Positions 1 through 6,808 of a DNA stretch of 11,643 nt are shown one piece after another. The position numbers were made by a program, and so were the translations under genes. Positions within the stretch are counted from its first letter, which is position 1, and every line of letters starts with the position of its first letter. The notes beneath the pieces were generated by a model. That model searched no databases. It was not told where the DNA came from and saw only the letters and a list, made by a program, of their open reading frames with translations. The stretch is from Synergistaceae bacterium (lineage in GTDB: Bacteria; Synergistota; Synergistia; Synergistales; Synergistaceae): positions 1 through 11,643 of the forward strand of contig JAAYEY010000151.1 of the NCBI GenBank assembly GCA_012728505.1. Reading direction: 5' to 3'.

Positions 1-1077
1 GGGTGCGGAGAAACACCCTATCTAAAACTTCTATCCGCGCTCTTTGGAAACAGAGCGATAATAGCCAATGCAACAGGATGCAGTTCCATATATGGAGGTA
101 ACCTTCCAACAACCCCATGGGCAGTGAATGACGAAGGGCGCGGACCTGCATGGAGCAACTCCCTGTTTGAAGATGCAGCAGAATTCGGACTCGGTTTCCG
201 TATGGCGATAGATAAACACTGCGAATACGCATCTGAACTTCTTGAAAAAATGTCCCCGATACTCGGGAAGAAACTTGTTAAGTCTATACTTGAAGCGCCT
301 CAGACGACTGAAGCTGAAATAGACGATGTTCGTCAGAAGGTCGAAGAGCTTAAGGGTCAGTTAGAATACATGGAAACAGAAGAAGCTGAAGAGCTCATAT
401 CAGTCGTCGATAACCTAGTCAAAAAAAGCGTATGGTGTGTCGGAGGAGACGGATGGGCATACGACATAGGCTTTGGCGGACTTGACCACGTAATAGCGTC
501 GGGCAAAAACATTAATATTCTGGTTCTGGATACAGAGGTCTATTCGAACACAGGCGGACAGATGTCAAAAGCGACCCCGCGAGGTGCAGTTGCAAAATTT
601 GCCGCCGGAGGTAAAAGGACCGGCAAAAAAGACCTTGCCCTTATGGCGATGACCTATGGAAGTGTCTATGTCGGAAGGGTTGCCATGGGAGCAAATGATG
701 CCCATACGGTGAAAGTCTTCCGTGAAGCGGAGGCTTTTGACGGACCATCCATGATAATAGCTTACAGCCATTGCATAGCCCACGGAATAGACATGATGAA
801 GGGGCTTGAGCAGCAGAAAAAAGCCGTAGACTCGGGGCATTGGATATTGATGCGTTATAACCCAGACTTGGCGAGCGAGGGCAAGAATCCATTGGTACTG
901 GACAGCAAAGAGCCCAGCTTGCCACTTAAAGATTACATTTACAATGAGGCGCGCTACAAGAGTCTCTTGGCTACAAACCCTGAAATGGCTGAAATGCTGC
1001 TGAAAGAGAGTGAGAAAGACATTAAGGCGCGCTGGCGTTATTACAGCCACATGGCTGCGATGAAAATGGAGGACTAA
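1..1077 (+). CDS. nifJ: pyruvate:ferredoxin (flavodoxin) oxidoreductase, C-terminal 358 residues (5' end outside window)
   Basis: This enzyme oxidatively decarboxylates pyruvate to acetyl-CoA and CO2 and passes electrons to ferredoxin or flavodoxin in the cytoplasm of anaerobes. The reading frame is open from base 1, so the gene enters from outside; the internal GTG at 124 is not its start. Codons 1-7 read GCGETPY, and cysteines lie at codons 2, 27 and 258. Their spacing equals that of the proximal [4Fe-4S] ligands Cys815, Cys840 and Cys1071 of the Desulfovibrio africanus enzyme; the matching Cys812 would lie just upstream. The thiamine diphosphate/Mg site appears as GDGWAYDIG (codons 149-157) and NTGGQMS (codons 183-189). 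The C-terminus is complete and ends in TAA. The carboxyltransferase gene starts 6 bp later, so the two are probably co-transcribed around pyruvate. I am very sure of the family; the N-terminal domains cannot be seen. Confidence 0.96.
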   Translation, partial: GCGETPYLKLLSALFGNRAIIANATGCSSIYGGNLPTTPWAVNDEGRGPAWSNSLFEDAAEFGLGFRMAIDKHCEYASELLEKMSPILGKKLVKSILEAPQTTEAEIDDVRQKVEELKGQLEYMETEEAEELISVVDNLVKKSVWCVGGDGWAYDIGFGGLDHVIASGKNINILVLDTEVYSNTGGQMSKATPRGAVAKFAAGGKRTGKKDLALMAMTYGSVYVGRVAMGANDAHTVKVFREAEAFDGPSMIIAYSHCIAHGIDMMKGLEQQKKAVDSGHWILMRYNPDLASEGKNPLVLDSKEPSLPLKDYIYNEARYKSLLATNPEMAEMLLKESEKDIKARWRYYSHMAAMKMED

Positions 1078-1083
1078 GGATAC

Positions 1084-2670
1084 ATGGAAAAAAATGAAAT
1101 AAAACATGAAATTAAAGACGCCAAAGGACGTGTCATTGTAACAAAGATAGGTTGCCCTGGCGATTTTGAATGTAAAAATGATACTGAGGCTGTTGTGGAG
1201 TGCCAAACTGACGAAATAAAAAAACACGTTATTGAAGTTATAGAATCACCGAAAGCGGAGGAAAAGGTTTCTTTACCGAAACCGCGAGTCGGAATAATGG
1301 AGACTGCCTTCCGTGACGCACATCAATCTTTAATGGCTACGAGATTGAAGACAGAGGACATGCTTCCTATTTGCGAGGTAATGGACGAGGTCGGGTACCA
1401 TTCAATTGAGATGTGGGGCGGTGCGACCTTTGACGCGGCAATGCGTTTCCTGAATGAGGATCCATGGGAAAGGCTCCGGCAGATCAAAAAACGTTTGAAA
1501 AAGACGAAGACCCAGATGCTCTTGAGAGGGCAAAACTTAGTCGGATACAGGCATTATTCGGATGAAACAGTCCGAGAGTTTGTCAAAATGGCGATAGGGA
1601 ACGGAATAGACATAATAAGGATATTTGATGCTCTTAACGACCTCCGCAACATGTCCATTGCTGCAGAGGCTGTCAAAAAAGAGGGCGGAGAACTTCAGAT
1701 GTCGATATCTTACACAATATCTCCCGTACACACTCTTGATCTTTTTGCAAAACAGGCGAAGGATATGGCCGATATGGGTGCTGATTCAATCTGTATTAAG
1801 GACATGGCCGGTCTGATGTCCCCAGTAGCAGCTTCAGCTCTTGTAAAAGCTATTAAAAATAAGGTAAATCTGCCTGTCCAACTTCACAGCCACTACACTA
1901 GCGGTATGGCTTCGATGAGCTATTTAGCGGGTCTTGAAGCAGGAGCGGACGTTGTTGACTGCGCTATCTCGCCATTTGCAATGGGCACCAGTCAGCCTGC
2001 TACGGAAACCATAGTTGCTGCCCTTAGGGGAGGACCACTTGACACCCATCTTTCGCTGGAGAAGCTTGTGCTGGTCTCTAAGTACTATCAAGGACTGAAA
2101 GAAAAGTACAAAGACATATTAATGGATGTGTGCGGAGTAAACATCGACATCCTCCTTTATCAGATACCGGGAGGTATGTATTCTAACCTTCAGAGCCAGC
2201 TTAAAGAGGCTAATACGCATCACAAATTTAAAGAGGTTCTAGATGAAATACCTAGAGTTCGAAAAGAGATGGGGTATCCTCCTCTAGTCACCCCTGCAAG
2301 CCAGCTAGTAGGATCGCAGGCAGCAACGAATGTAATATCAGGAGAACGCTGGAAAACGGTATCTAAAGAAGTTTATCAGTACTTCAGAGGATATTACGGT
2401 AAGACACCGGCGCCTGTCGACCCTGAGATCCAGAAGAAGGTCCTAGGGGACGAAACTCCAATAACGTGCAGGCCTGGAGAAAAAATTAAACCTGAGCTTG
2501 AAGCTGCCAGAAAAGAGATCGGTACTTGGATGACACAGCCCGAGGATCTTATGAGCTATGTTCTCTTTCCGCAGGTAGCTAAGGATTTCCTGCCTAAAAA
2601 GTTCGCTAAAGAAAACTGCGTTGACATCGGGCTGGAGGAACAAGAATCTTCTGAAGCATACCCGGTATAA
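1084..2670 (+). CDS. biotin-dependent carboxyltransferase (OadA / PycB / transcarboxylase 5S family), no biotin domain
   Basis: The protein (528 aa) transfers carboxyl groups between carboxybiotin and pyruvate/oxaloacetate. Residues about 69-370 form the TIM-barrel carboxyltransferase domain. The metal site is intact: Asp78 in RDAHQS, Lys239 in ICIKDMAG (the lysine carbamylated in this family), and His268/His270 in LHSHYTSG. The start of the barrel (VGI..., RDAHQSLMATR, WGGATFDAAMRFLNEDPWERLR) is very like Propionibacterium transcarboxylase 5S, while AISPFAMGTSQPATE resembles PycB/OadA. Residues about 380-500 match the conserved C-terminal region, but no biotinyl domain with an MKM motif follows. 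The role could be oxaloacetate decarboxylation, pyruvate carboxylation or transcarboxylation, depending on partners not in the window. About 55 residues precede the usual start and contain Cys24, Cys30 and Cys40; I do not recognise them. The ATG at 1084 has AAGGA just upstream; a terminator follows the gene. Confidence 0.9.
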   Translation: MEKNEIKHEIKDAKGRVIVTKIGCPGDFECKNDTEAVVECQTDEIKKHVIEVIESPKAEEKVSLPKPRVGIMETAFRDAHQSLMATRLKTEDMLPICEVMDEVGYHSIEMWGGATFDAAMRFLNEDPWERLRQIKKRLKKTKTQMLLRGQNLVGYRHYSDETVREFVKMAIGNGIDIIRIFDALNDLRNMSIAAEAVKKEGGELQMSISYTISPVHTLDLFAKQAKDMADMGADSICIKDMAGLMSPVAASALVKAIKNKVNLPVQLHSHYTSGMASMSYLAGLEAGADVVDCAISPFAMGTSQPATETIVAALRGGPLDTHLSLEKLVLVSKYYQGLKEKYKDILMDVCGVNIDILLYQIPGGMYSNLQSQLKEANTHHKFKEVLDEIPRVRKEMGYPPLVTPASQLVGSQAATNVISGERWKTVSKEVYQYFRGYYGKTPAPVDPEIQKKVLGDETPITCRPGEKIKPELEAARKEIGTWMTQPEDLMSYVLFPQVAKDFLPKKFAKENCVDIGLEEQESSEAYPV

Positions 2671-2706
2671 TTGGATAAATTGAAAACAAGATATAACATG
2701 TAGGAC

Positions 2707-2753
2707 AGGGGCCTCTAAAAAATAAAATTTCTGGAGGCCCTTATCCTATTCTT
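2707..2753 (+). terminator. rho-independent terminator after the carboxyltransferase
   Basis: A 9-bp stem (2707-2715 with 2734-2742, core GGCCTC/GAGGCC, one G-T pair) encloses an A/T-rich loop and is followed by a loose T-rich tail (TTATCCTATTCTT). It lies 36 bp past the stop codon and points the right way for the upstream gene pair. The tail is interrupted by C and A, so efficiency is uncertain. Confidence 0.75.
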
Positions 2754-2757
2754 AAAC

Positions 2758-2782
2758 TTGAAAAATGAGATAAATTTTTCAA
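2758..2782. repeat. AT-rich 9-bp inverted repeat (possible operator)
   Basis: TTGAAAAAT at 2758-2766 is the exact reverse complement of ATTTTTCAA at 2774-2782, with a 7-nt spacer (GAGATAA). It sits just past the terminator, about 200 bp ahead of the transaldolase. The perfect symmetry and lack of GC pairs fit a DNA-binding site better than a stable RNA hairpin, but no regulator is encoded nearby. Confidence 0.4.
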
Positions 2783-2798
2783 ATTAAAGGACATTTAG

Positions 2799-2960
2799 TT
2801 AGATTTCAATTCGGCTCTCCCTCCGTCTTTCCCGCATGCAACTGAGCGGGAAACCAGTGACTTAAAGACGCTGGAGCTTTACCCAGAATCACGCATATAA
2901 GACGAAAAGAGGGGCTTTAAATTTACTGTTAACAACAGGTGGGGAAGTTTAGATTTCAAT
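2799..2960. repeat. 12-bp direct repeat flanking the structured segment
   Basis: TTAGATTTCAAT occurs at 2799-2810 and again at 2949-2960, 150 bp apart, on either side of the GC-rich folded segment. The feature span runs from the first copy to the second; only the two 12-bp ends are repeated. The copies are AT-rich and could be chance, regulator half-sites, or the ends of an inserted segment. Confidence 0.35.
2814..2877 (+). promoter_or_regulatory. structured RNA segment in the transaldolase leader, unknown class
   Basis: Two arrangements are possible. In the first, two hairpins stand side by side: TTTCCCGC (2828-2835) with GCGGGAAA (2846-2853), and CCAGTG (2854-2859) with CGCTGG (2869-2874, one G-T pair). 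In the second, CGTCTTT (2824-2830) pairs with AAAGACG (2864-2870), closed by GCTC/GAGC (2814-2817 with 2874-2877), and only the CCCGC/GCGGG tip of the first hairpin remains. The exclusive pairing is the sort seen in cis-acting leaders. I do not recognise a known riboswitch consensus, and the distance to the gene (about 100 nt) leaves the link unproven. Confidence 0.4.
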
Positions 2961-2982
2961 ACATTCCTAAAAAGAGGAAAGG

Positions 2983-3651
2983 ATGAAAAAAATGAGATTT
3001 TTTATAGACACTGCAAGTATTGAGGAAGTTAAAACAGCATATTCATGGGGCATTATTTGCGGAGTTACTACCAACCCGACACTTGTATCAAGAGAGGGTA
3101 ATGTCGATTTTCACACTCATGTCCGTGAGATAGCAGAGATTGTTAAAGGACCGGTAAGCGCGGAGGCAGTGTCGCTTGAAAAAGACAAGCTGATAGAAGA
3201 AGCTAAAATAATAGCTCGGATAGACCCGAACGTAGTTGTAAAAGTGCCGCTTTGTCCGGATGGACTGGGAGCAGTTAAAGAGCTATCAGAACAAGGTATT
3301 AAAACGAACGTTACACTTGTCTTTTCTGCAAATCAGGCGATCCTGGCAGCTGCTGCCGGCGCGACCTATGTAAGTCCTTTTGTCGGACGTCTGGATGACA
3401 TCGGAGAAGACGGGATAAAACTTGTCAAAGATATAGCAGATATATATAAAACCTTCGGTATTGAGACTAAAATAATTTCAGCCAGCCTCCGCCATCCCGC
3501 GCATGTCTTTGCGTCGGCAAGGGCCGGGGCTCATTATGCTACGGTTCCTTTTAAAGTCCTCAAAATGCTTTTTGATCACCCGCTCACAGCTAAAGGGATA
3601 GATCAATTCAACAAAGACTGGGAGAAATATTTAAGCAATAAAAGCAATTAG
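2983..3651 (+). CDS. tal: transaldolase, small TalC/MipB (fructose-6-phosphate aldolase-like) type
   Basis: This cytoplasmic TIM-barrel enzyme (222 aa, usual length for the subfamily) moves a dihydroxyacetone unit between sugar phosphates in the non-oxidative pentose phosphate pathway. The N-terminus FFIDTAS and the GVTTNPTL motif (27-34) are diagnostic. The Schiff-base lysine is Lys87 in VVVKVPL. Two residues favour transaldolase over fructose-6-phosphate aldolase: Glu61 (aldolase FsaA has Gln) and Phe133 in SPFVGRLDD (FsaA has Tyr). ATG 2983 follows GAGG by 5 nt; ATG 2992, three codons on, is an alternative that resembles many family members. It stands alone on the plus strand, with a terminator on each side, so it is probably monocistronic and may supply pentose and erythrose phosphates. 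The family call is firm; the activity split is from family knowledge. Confidence 0.93.
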   Translation: MKKMRFFIDTASIEEVKTAYSWGIICGVTTNPTLVSREGNVDFHTHVREIAEIVKGPVSAEAVSLEKDKLIEEAKIIARIDPNVVVKVPLCPDGLGAVKELSEQGIKTNVTLVFSANQAILAAAAGATYVSPFVGRLDDIGEDGIKLVKDIADIYKTFGIETKIISASLRHPAHVFASARAGAHYATVPFKVLKMLFDHPLTAKGIDQFNKDWEKYLSNKSN

Positions 3652-3686
3652 AATCTGATATCTTTACTTACCACGATTAAGTCTGG

Positions 3687-3718
3687 CAGGGAGAGAAAAC
3701 TTTTTCTCCCTGTTTTAT
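3687..3718 (+). terminator. rho-independent terminator after transaldolase
   Basis: CAGGGAG (3687-3693) pairs perfectly with CTCCCTG (3706-3712), with further A/T pairs possible in the loop, followed by TTTTATTATTT. It lies 35 bp past the transaldolase stop. The opposite strand lacks a T tail, so it does not obviously stop the convergent lysK transcript. Between here and lysK there is only a weak GGG/CCC hairpin followed by TTTTTT (about 3746-3761), also oriented for the plus strand. Confidence 0.85.
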
Positions 3719-3787
3719 TATTTAAACATCCGCCTTATAACGTGGGTAGGCCCTTTTTTACGTTAATGTTAATGGCCGCGGATATGG

Positions 3788-4819
3788 TCATATGGATGAC
3801 ATTATTCGTGGGAGTGCGAGTTTAAGTACTTCTATTCCGTTTAAATATTCAGAGACAGGGATCTGTTCATTGGAACTGTGGTCATAGATGGAATTACCGG
3901 GCCCGTAAGCTGCCATATGACATCCCCATGGAGAGAGAACATTAAAGTCGCAGGTTCCCTGTTTTGCAAGGATTCTCGGTTTACTGCCATTTTCACGTAT
4001 GGCGTTTCTGAATGCTCTTATCACCGGGTCAGATTTGTGGACACCATATGGAGGAACATATTCGATTATTTCTGATTTCACTCCGTATGCGGCCGCGGTC
4101 TCGCTAATCATTAGTTCAAGATCACTTTGGTCTGCTCCTATAGGTGTCCTTAGGTCCATGGTTATGCTGGCACTTCTTTTGCCCGCCTCGTGTCCCTCCA
4201 TCTCCATTATCGCAATAGAGTAGCCCTGACCCATTTTTTTTGTGATATCTATGATAGAAGATGCTGCTATTACCGAATCAGTCATTGGTCCCGGGCTTCC
4301 CGATCGATGCGCTCCTTCATCCTCGGCCTTTATGTCAAAGAGTATCCGGCCGCGATATGATATTGCAACACCGTCGCTTCCGGTGGGTTCGCCTATCACG
4401 CAGACCTCCGGAGAATGAAGAGGCATACGGAACCTTGCTCCCTTTGAGTCGATCTCTTCACCAACTGCAGCGACAAATGTGATTCTCCATTCTTCCGGTA
4501 CGGACACAATCCCTCCTGCTACAGCCATAGCACAACATGGGCCCTTTGCGTCAACACTTCCGCGCCCTTGGATAACTTGATCATTTATAATTAATTCAGG
4601 GCCTCCAGGAACGGTATCAATGTGGCTGAGTAGAACTAATTCCTTGTCGCCAGTTCCCCTATAAGCTACAACGCTGCCGGCGCCGTCCAGATGTGCTCCG
4701 GTCCATCCAAAGCGGGGCAGTCTGTCTGCCAGCATTCTTGCAGCGTTTTCCTCATGCCTGGTTGGACTTGGTACTGCAACAAGGTCTGCAAGAAGCCTAG
4801 CCGATTCGGGAAGGCCCAT
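3788..4819 (-). CDS. lysK: [LysW]-lysine / [LysW]-ornithine hydrolase, M20 peptidase family
   Basis: LysK cuts the finished amino acid (lysine or ornithine) from the C-terminal Glu of the LysW carrier, the last step of the pathway. The 343-aa protein has the M20 metal site: His66 and Asp68 in LSHIDTV, Asp90 in GRGSVDAKG, the Glu121-Glu122 pair in GEEIDSKG, Glu144 in GEPT, and His314 in the C-terminal DHSSNE motif. The lid/dimerisation domain lies roughly at residues 155-260. Length and motifs fit LysK better than ArgE or DapE, and the linked lysW decides it. ATG 4819 begins 1 nt after the lysJ stop, with GGAGG upstream inside lysJ, so translation is coupled. It is the last gene of the operon and converges on the transaldolase gene; I see no strong minus-strand terminator beyond it. 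Confidence 0.92.
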   Translation of the reverse strand: MGLPESARLLADLVAVPSPTRHEENAARMLADRLPRFGWTGAHLDGAGSVVAYRGTGDKELVLLSHIDTVPGGPELIINDQVIQGRGSVDAKGPCCAMAVAGGIVSVPEEWRITFVAAVGEEIDSKGARFRMPLHSPEVCVIGEPTGSDGVAISYRGRILFDIKAEDEGAHRSGSPGPMTDSVIAASSIIDITKKMGQGYSIAIMEMEGHEAGKRSASITMDLRTPIGADQSDLELMISETAAAYGVKSEIIEYVPPYGVHKSDPVIRAFRNAIRENGSKPRILAKQGTCDFNVLSPWGCHMAAYGPGNSIYDHSSNEQIPVSEYLNGIEVLKLALPRIMSSI

Positions 4820-4820
4820 T

Positions 4821-5951
4821 TTAGAATTCCTCCAGTGTCTTTGCCAGAATCAGGGCAACATCTTTAAAATCCTTCTCATCTGCGGCATAAGAAGGCAGGA
4901 ACCTTAATGTACGAGGCCCGGCAGTGAGAGATAGGAGACCGTTGTTCTGCAGTGCTTTAACAACAGGCAGTGAGGGAATGTCAAGCTCTACGCCGTTAAG
5001 CAGCCCCATGCCTCGAATTTCCTTGATGTGAGAGCTTCCTATTTCAGATATTAATGATCGGAAGAATTCGCCGTTTGCCGCTGCTTTAAGTGGGAGATCA
5101 CTGTGCATGACCATAGAAAGGACCGCTAGCGATACATTTGCGACGAGTTCGTTGCCGCCGTAGGTTGATCCGTGGCTGTGAGGTAGAAAATCTCCAAGTT
5201 CTTTTTTCCATACTACAGCCCCTGCAGGAAGTCCTCCAGCAAGACCTTTGGCTAGACAGACTATGTCAGGATCAAGCCCGGTAAGACTGCTTGCAAGGGG
5301 AGCACCGCACCGGCCAAGGCCGCTCTGTATTTCATCAGTTACGAGAAGGACAGAGTTTTTTTTGCATGCTTCGGAAATCTTTACTCCTGTTTCCGGAGGA
5401 ATACAGAAGACTCCTCCCTCCCCCTGTACAGGTTCAATAAAGACAGCCACTGTGTTATCGTCAATATTTTCTGCGATGTCGTCTATGGAAAAGTGTTCGG
5501 CTTTTCCTATCATTGGCAAGAAAGGTTCCTTGTATTTTGGATTGAAGGTCATTGAGAGAGCCCCGCATGTGCGCCCATGAAATCCTCTTCTGCATGCTAG
5601 GATCCGCCCTCGTCCCTTTCTTAGGATCAGAGATAACTTAAGCGCGGCTTCGATAGCTTCTGTTCCACTGTTGCAAAGATAAACCTTGCCATCTTTCAAA
5701 AGCATACCGAGCTCATCGGCCAATTCTTCCCGAATGGGCGACTCGAACCCAGCTCCGCTTGTCCATACACCCTTTGTTCCTTTTTCCAGTGCTTCTATTA
5801 GACGTGGGTGAGAGTGACCAAATAAAGAGGCCCCATGTCCGTTAAAAAAATCGATGTAGCTGCGCCCAGTTGTGTCTAATACGTGGCTGCCTTGACCGGT
5901 GGAGATGGCAATTCCTCTTCCTCCATAGAGATTACTTAGAGAGTTAGACAT
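4821..5951 (-). CDS. lysJ: [LysW]-aminoadipate/glutamate semialdehyde aminotransferase, class III PLP
   Basis: LysJ transfers an amino group from glutamate to the LysW-bound semialdehyde, giving LysW-lysine or LysW-ornithine. The 376-aa protein is a fold-type I, class III aminotransferase of the ArgD/LysJ group. The PLP phosphate site is SGT at 95-97, the ring-stacking region is GFHGRT (123-128), Asp206 in VTDEIQSGLGR binds the pyridine nitrogen, and Lys235 in CLAKGLAGGLP forms the Schiff base. The substrate loop NGHGASLFGHSHP (38-49 region) is typical. The start codon lies inside the last codons of lysZ (16-bp overlap), with AGAGG upstream. On sequence alone it could be ArgD; the operon makes LysJ the better name. 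Confidence 0.92.
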   Translation of the reverse strand: MSNSLSNLYGGRGIAISTGQGSHVLDTTGRSYIDFFNGHGASLFGHSHPRLIEALEKGTKGVWTSGAGFESPIREELADELGMLLKDGKVYLCNSGTEAIEAALKLSLILRKGRGRILACRRGFHGRTCGALSMTFNPKYKEPFLPMIGKAEHFSIDDIAENIDDNTVAVFIEPVQGEGGVFCIPPETGVKISEACKKNSVLLVTDEIQSGLGRCGAPLASSLTGLDPDIVCLAKGLAGGLPAGAVVWKKELGDFLPHSHGSTYGGNELVANVSLAVLSMVMHSDLPLKAAANGEFFRSLISEIGSSHIKEIRGMGLLNGVELDIPSLPVVKALQNNGLLSLTAGPRTLRFLPSYAADEKDFKDVALILAKTLEEF

Positions 5952-6790
5952 GTTCCATTACCTCTTTCTGCATTTTTCAACGGTTCTTCGACCCTTCCAT
6001 CCGCAAGATATATCTTGGGGACTCCAAGTTCAAATGCTTCCCTGCAGGCAAGAAGTTTTCTTTTCATATTTCCTGCCGCGTAGTCTTCGAGTTTTTCCCA
6101 GGAACCTTCATCAGAGCGGTTTTTTATCAGTGATTCAGGGTCATTCATGTCTTTCATTAATCCGGGAATATTAGAGAGAATAACAAGAATATCTGCTTTT
6201 ATAGCACCTGCTACAGATGCAGCAAGTCTGTCTCCGTCTATGTTGAGTGAAAGACTTGAACTGCTGTCCAGCCCTAGCGGCGGGAGGATAGGTATAAAGC
6301 CGCTATCCAAAGTCTGAATGATTTTTCCACTTTCTACTGAGGTTATAGTTCCGCTGTAATTGCCTCTGAGTATGCGTGTTCTTCCTTCGGAATATTCCCG
6401 AATGATGTCTTTTCTGTCAGCAAAAACACTTTCTGTCGTCTCCGGGTCCAAAAATTTTGATTGAGCACCAAAATTGGCAAGAGTATTTTGGATTTTTGCT
6501 CCGTAGCTCAATGCAGCCTCCCTGAATAAAACTCGTTCTTTTTCTCCAACGTAGCGGCTTCTATAGCCAGATGGGCTTGTTACCATCCTAACCTCGACTC
6601 CACGGTCTCTGCAAAGCTTGTCCATTATTCCACTGGCCCCATGTACGAGTACCCATTTTTCACCATTCGAAGTCCTTTTCGCCAGTTCTGACAGAAGGAA
6701 ATCCAACTTATTTCCTTCTGCGCCACCAATTTTTACTACTCCTATCAATTTTTTCTCCCCCATATTTTTGGTTTGTCTGCCCATGCTCAT
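5936..6790 (-). CDS. lysZ: [LysW]-aminoadipate/glutamate kinase, amino acid kinase family
   Basis: LysZ phosphorylates the side-chain carboxyl of the LysW-bound amino acid using ATP, like ArgB in the acetylated route. The protein (284 aa as drawn) shows Lys20 in VVKIGGAEG, the glycine loop HGASG (50-54), the family segment LRGNYSGTI (141-149), NIDGDRLA (183-190), and the C-terminal LADGRVEEP typical of LysZ. ATG 6790 gives the longest frame but has no visible ribosome-binding site. TTG at 6748 is preceded by GGGGGAG at 6 nt and yields MIGVVKIGG, aligning with the start of known LysZ proteins; that shorter 270-aa form may be the real one. The gene lies 18 bp after lysY and overlaps lysJ by 16 bp. 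Usual ArgB proteins differ in the GGAEG segment. Confidence 0.92.
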   Translation of the reverse strand: MSMGRQTKNMGEKKLIGVVKIGGAEGNKLDFLLSELAKRTSNGEKWVLVHGASGIMDKLCRDRGVEVRMVTSPSGYRSRYVGEKERVLFREAALSYGAKIQNTLANFGAQSKFLDPETTESVFADRKDIIREYSEGRTRILRGNYSGTITSVESGKIIQTLDSGFIPILPPLGLDSSSSLSLNIDGDRLAASVAGAIKADILVILSNIPGLMKDMNDPESLIKNRSDEGSWEKLEDYAAGNMKRKLLACREAFELGVPKIYLADGRVEEPLKNAERGNGTCLTL

Positions 6791-6808
6791 ATAGAAACAG
6801 AGTTTTTT

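Larger units (their letters stand above)
2671..2982. other. non-coding interval between carboxyltransferase and transaldolase
   Basis: No credible reading frame lies in these 312 bp. In order the interval holds the terminator (2707-2753), an AT-rich perfect dyad (2758-2782), one copy of a 12-bp direct repeat (2799-2810), a GC-rich segment able to fold in two exclusive ways (about 2814-2877), a small hairpin (CTGTT at 2926-2930 with AACAG at 2934-2938), the second repeat copy (2949-2960), and the ribosome-binding site of the transaldolase (GAGG at 2974-2977). I could not identify a convincing -35/-10 pair for the transaldolase. Confidence 0.6.

Noticed and set aside
565..1227. 220-codon open frame on the minus strand
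   Set aside because: It lies antisense to the pyruvate oxidoreductase and the start of the carboxyltransferase, both with unmistakable motifs, and its own product has no recognisable domain. The same holds for the other long frames opposite lysY, lysK, lysJ and sdaAA.
2824..2877. Cobalamin riboswitch suggested by CCCGC...ACTGA and GGGAAACC
   Set aside because: The upstream core and a proper B12 box are missing, the order of elements is wrong, and the gene downstream is a transaldolase.
2799..2960. CRISPR-like repeats (the ATTTCAAT motif resembles the end of some type I repeats)
   Set aside because: Only two 12-bp copies with a 138-bp gap, no regular spacers and no cas genes.
3746..3761. Second terminator (GGG/CCC stem then TTTTTT) between transaldolase and lysK
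   Set aside because: The stem is only about 3 bp, so it is not listed separately; the upstream CAGGGAG/CTCCCTG terminator already serves the gene.
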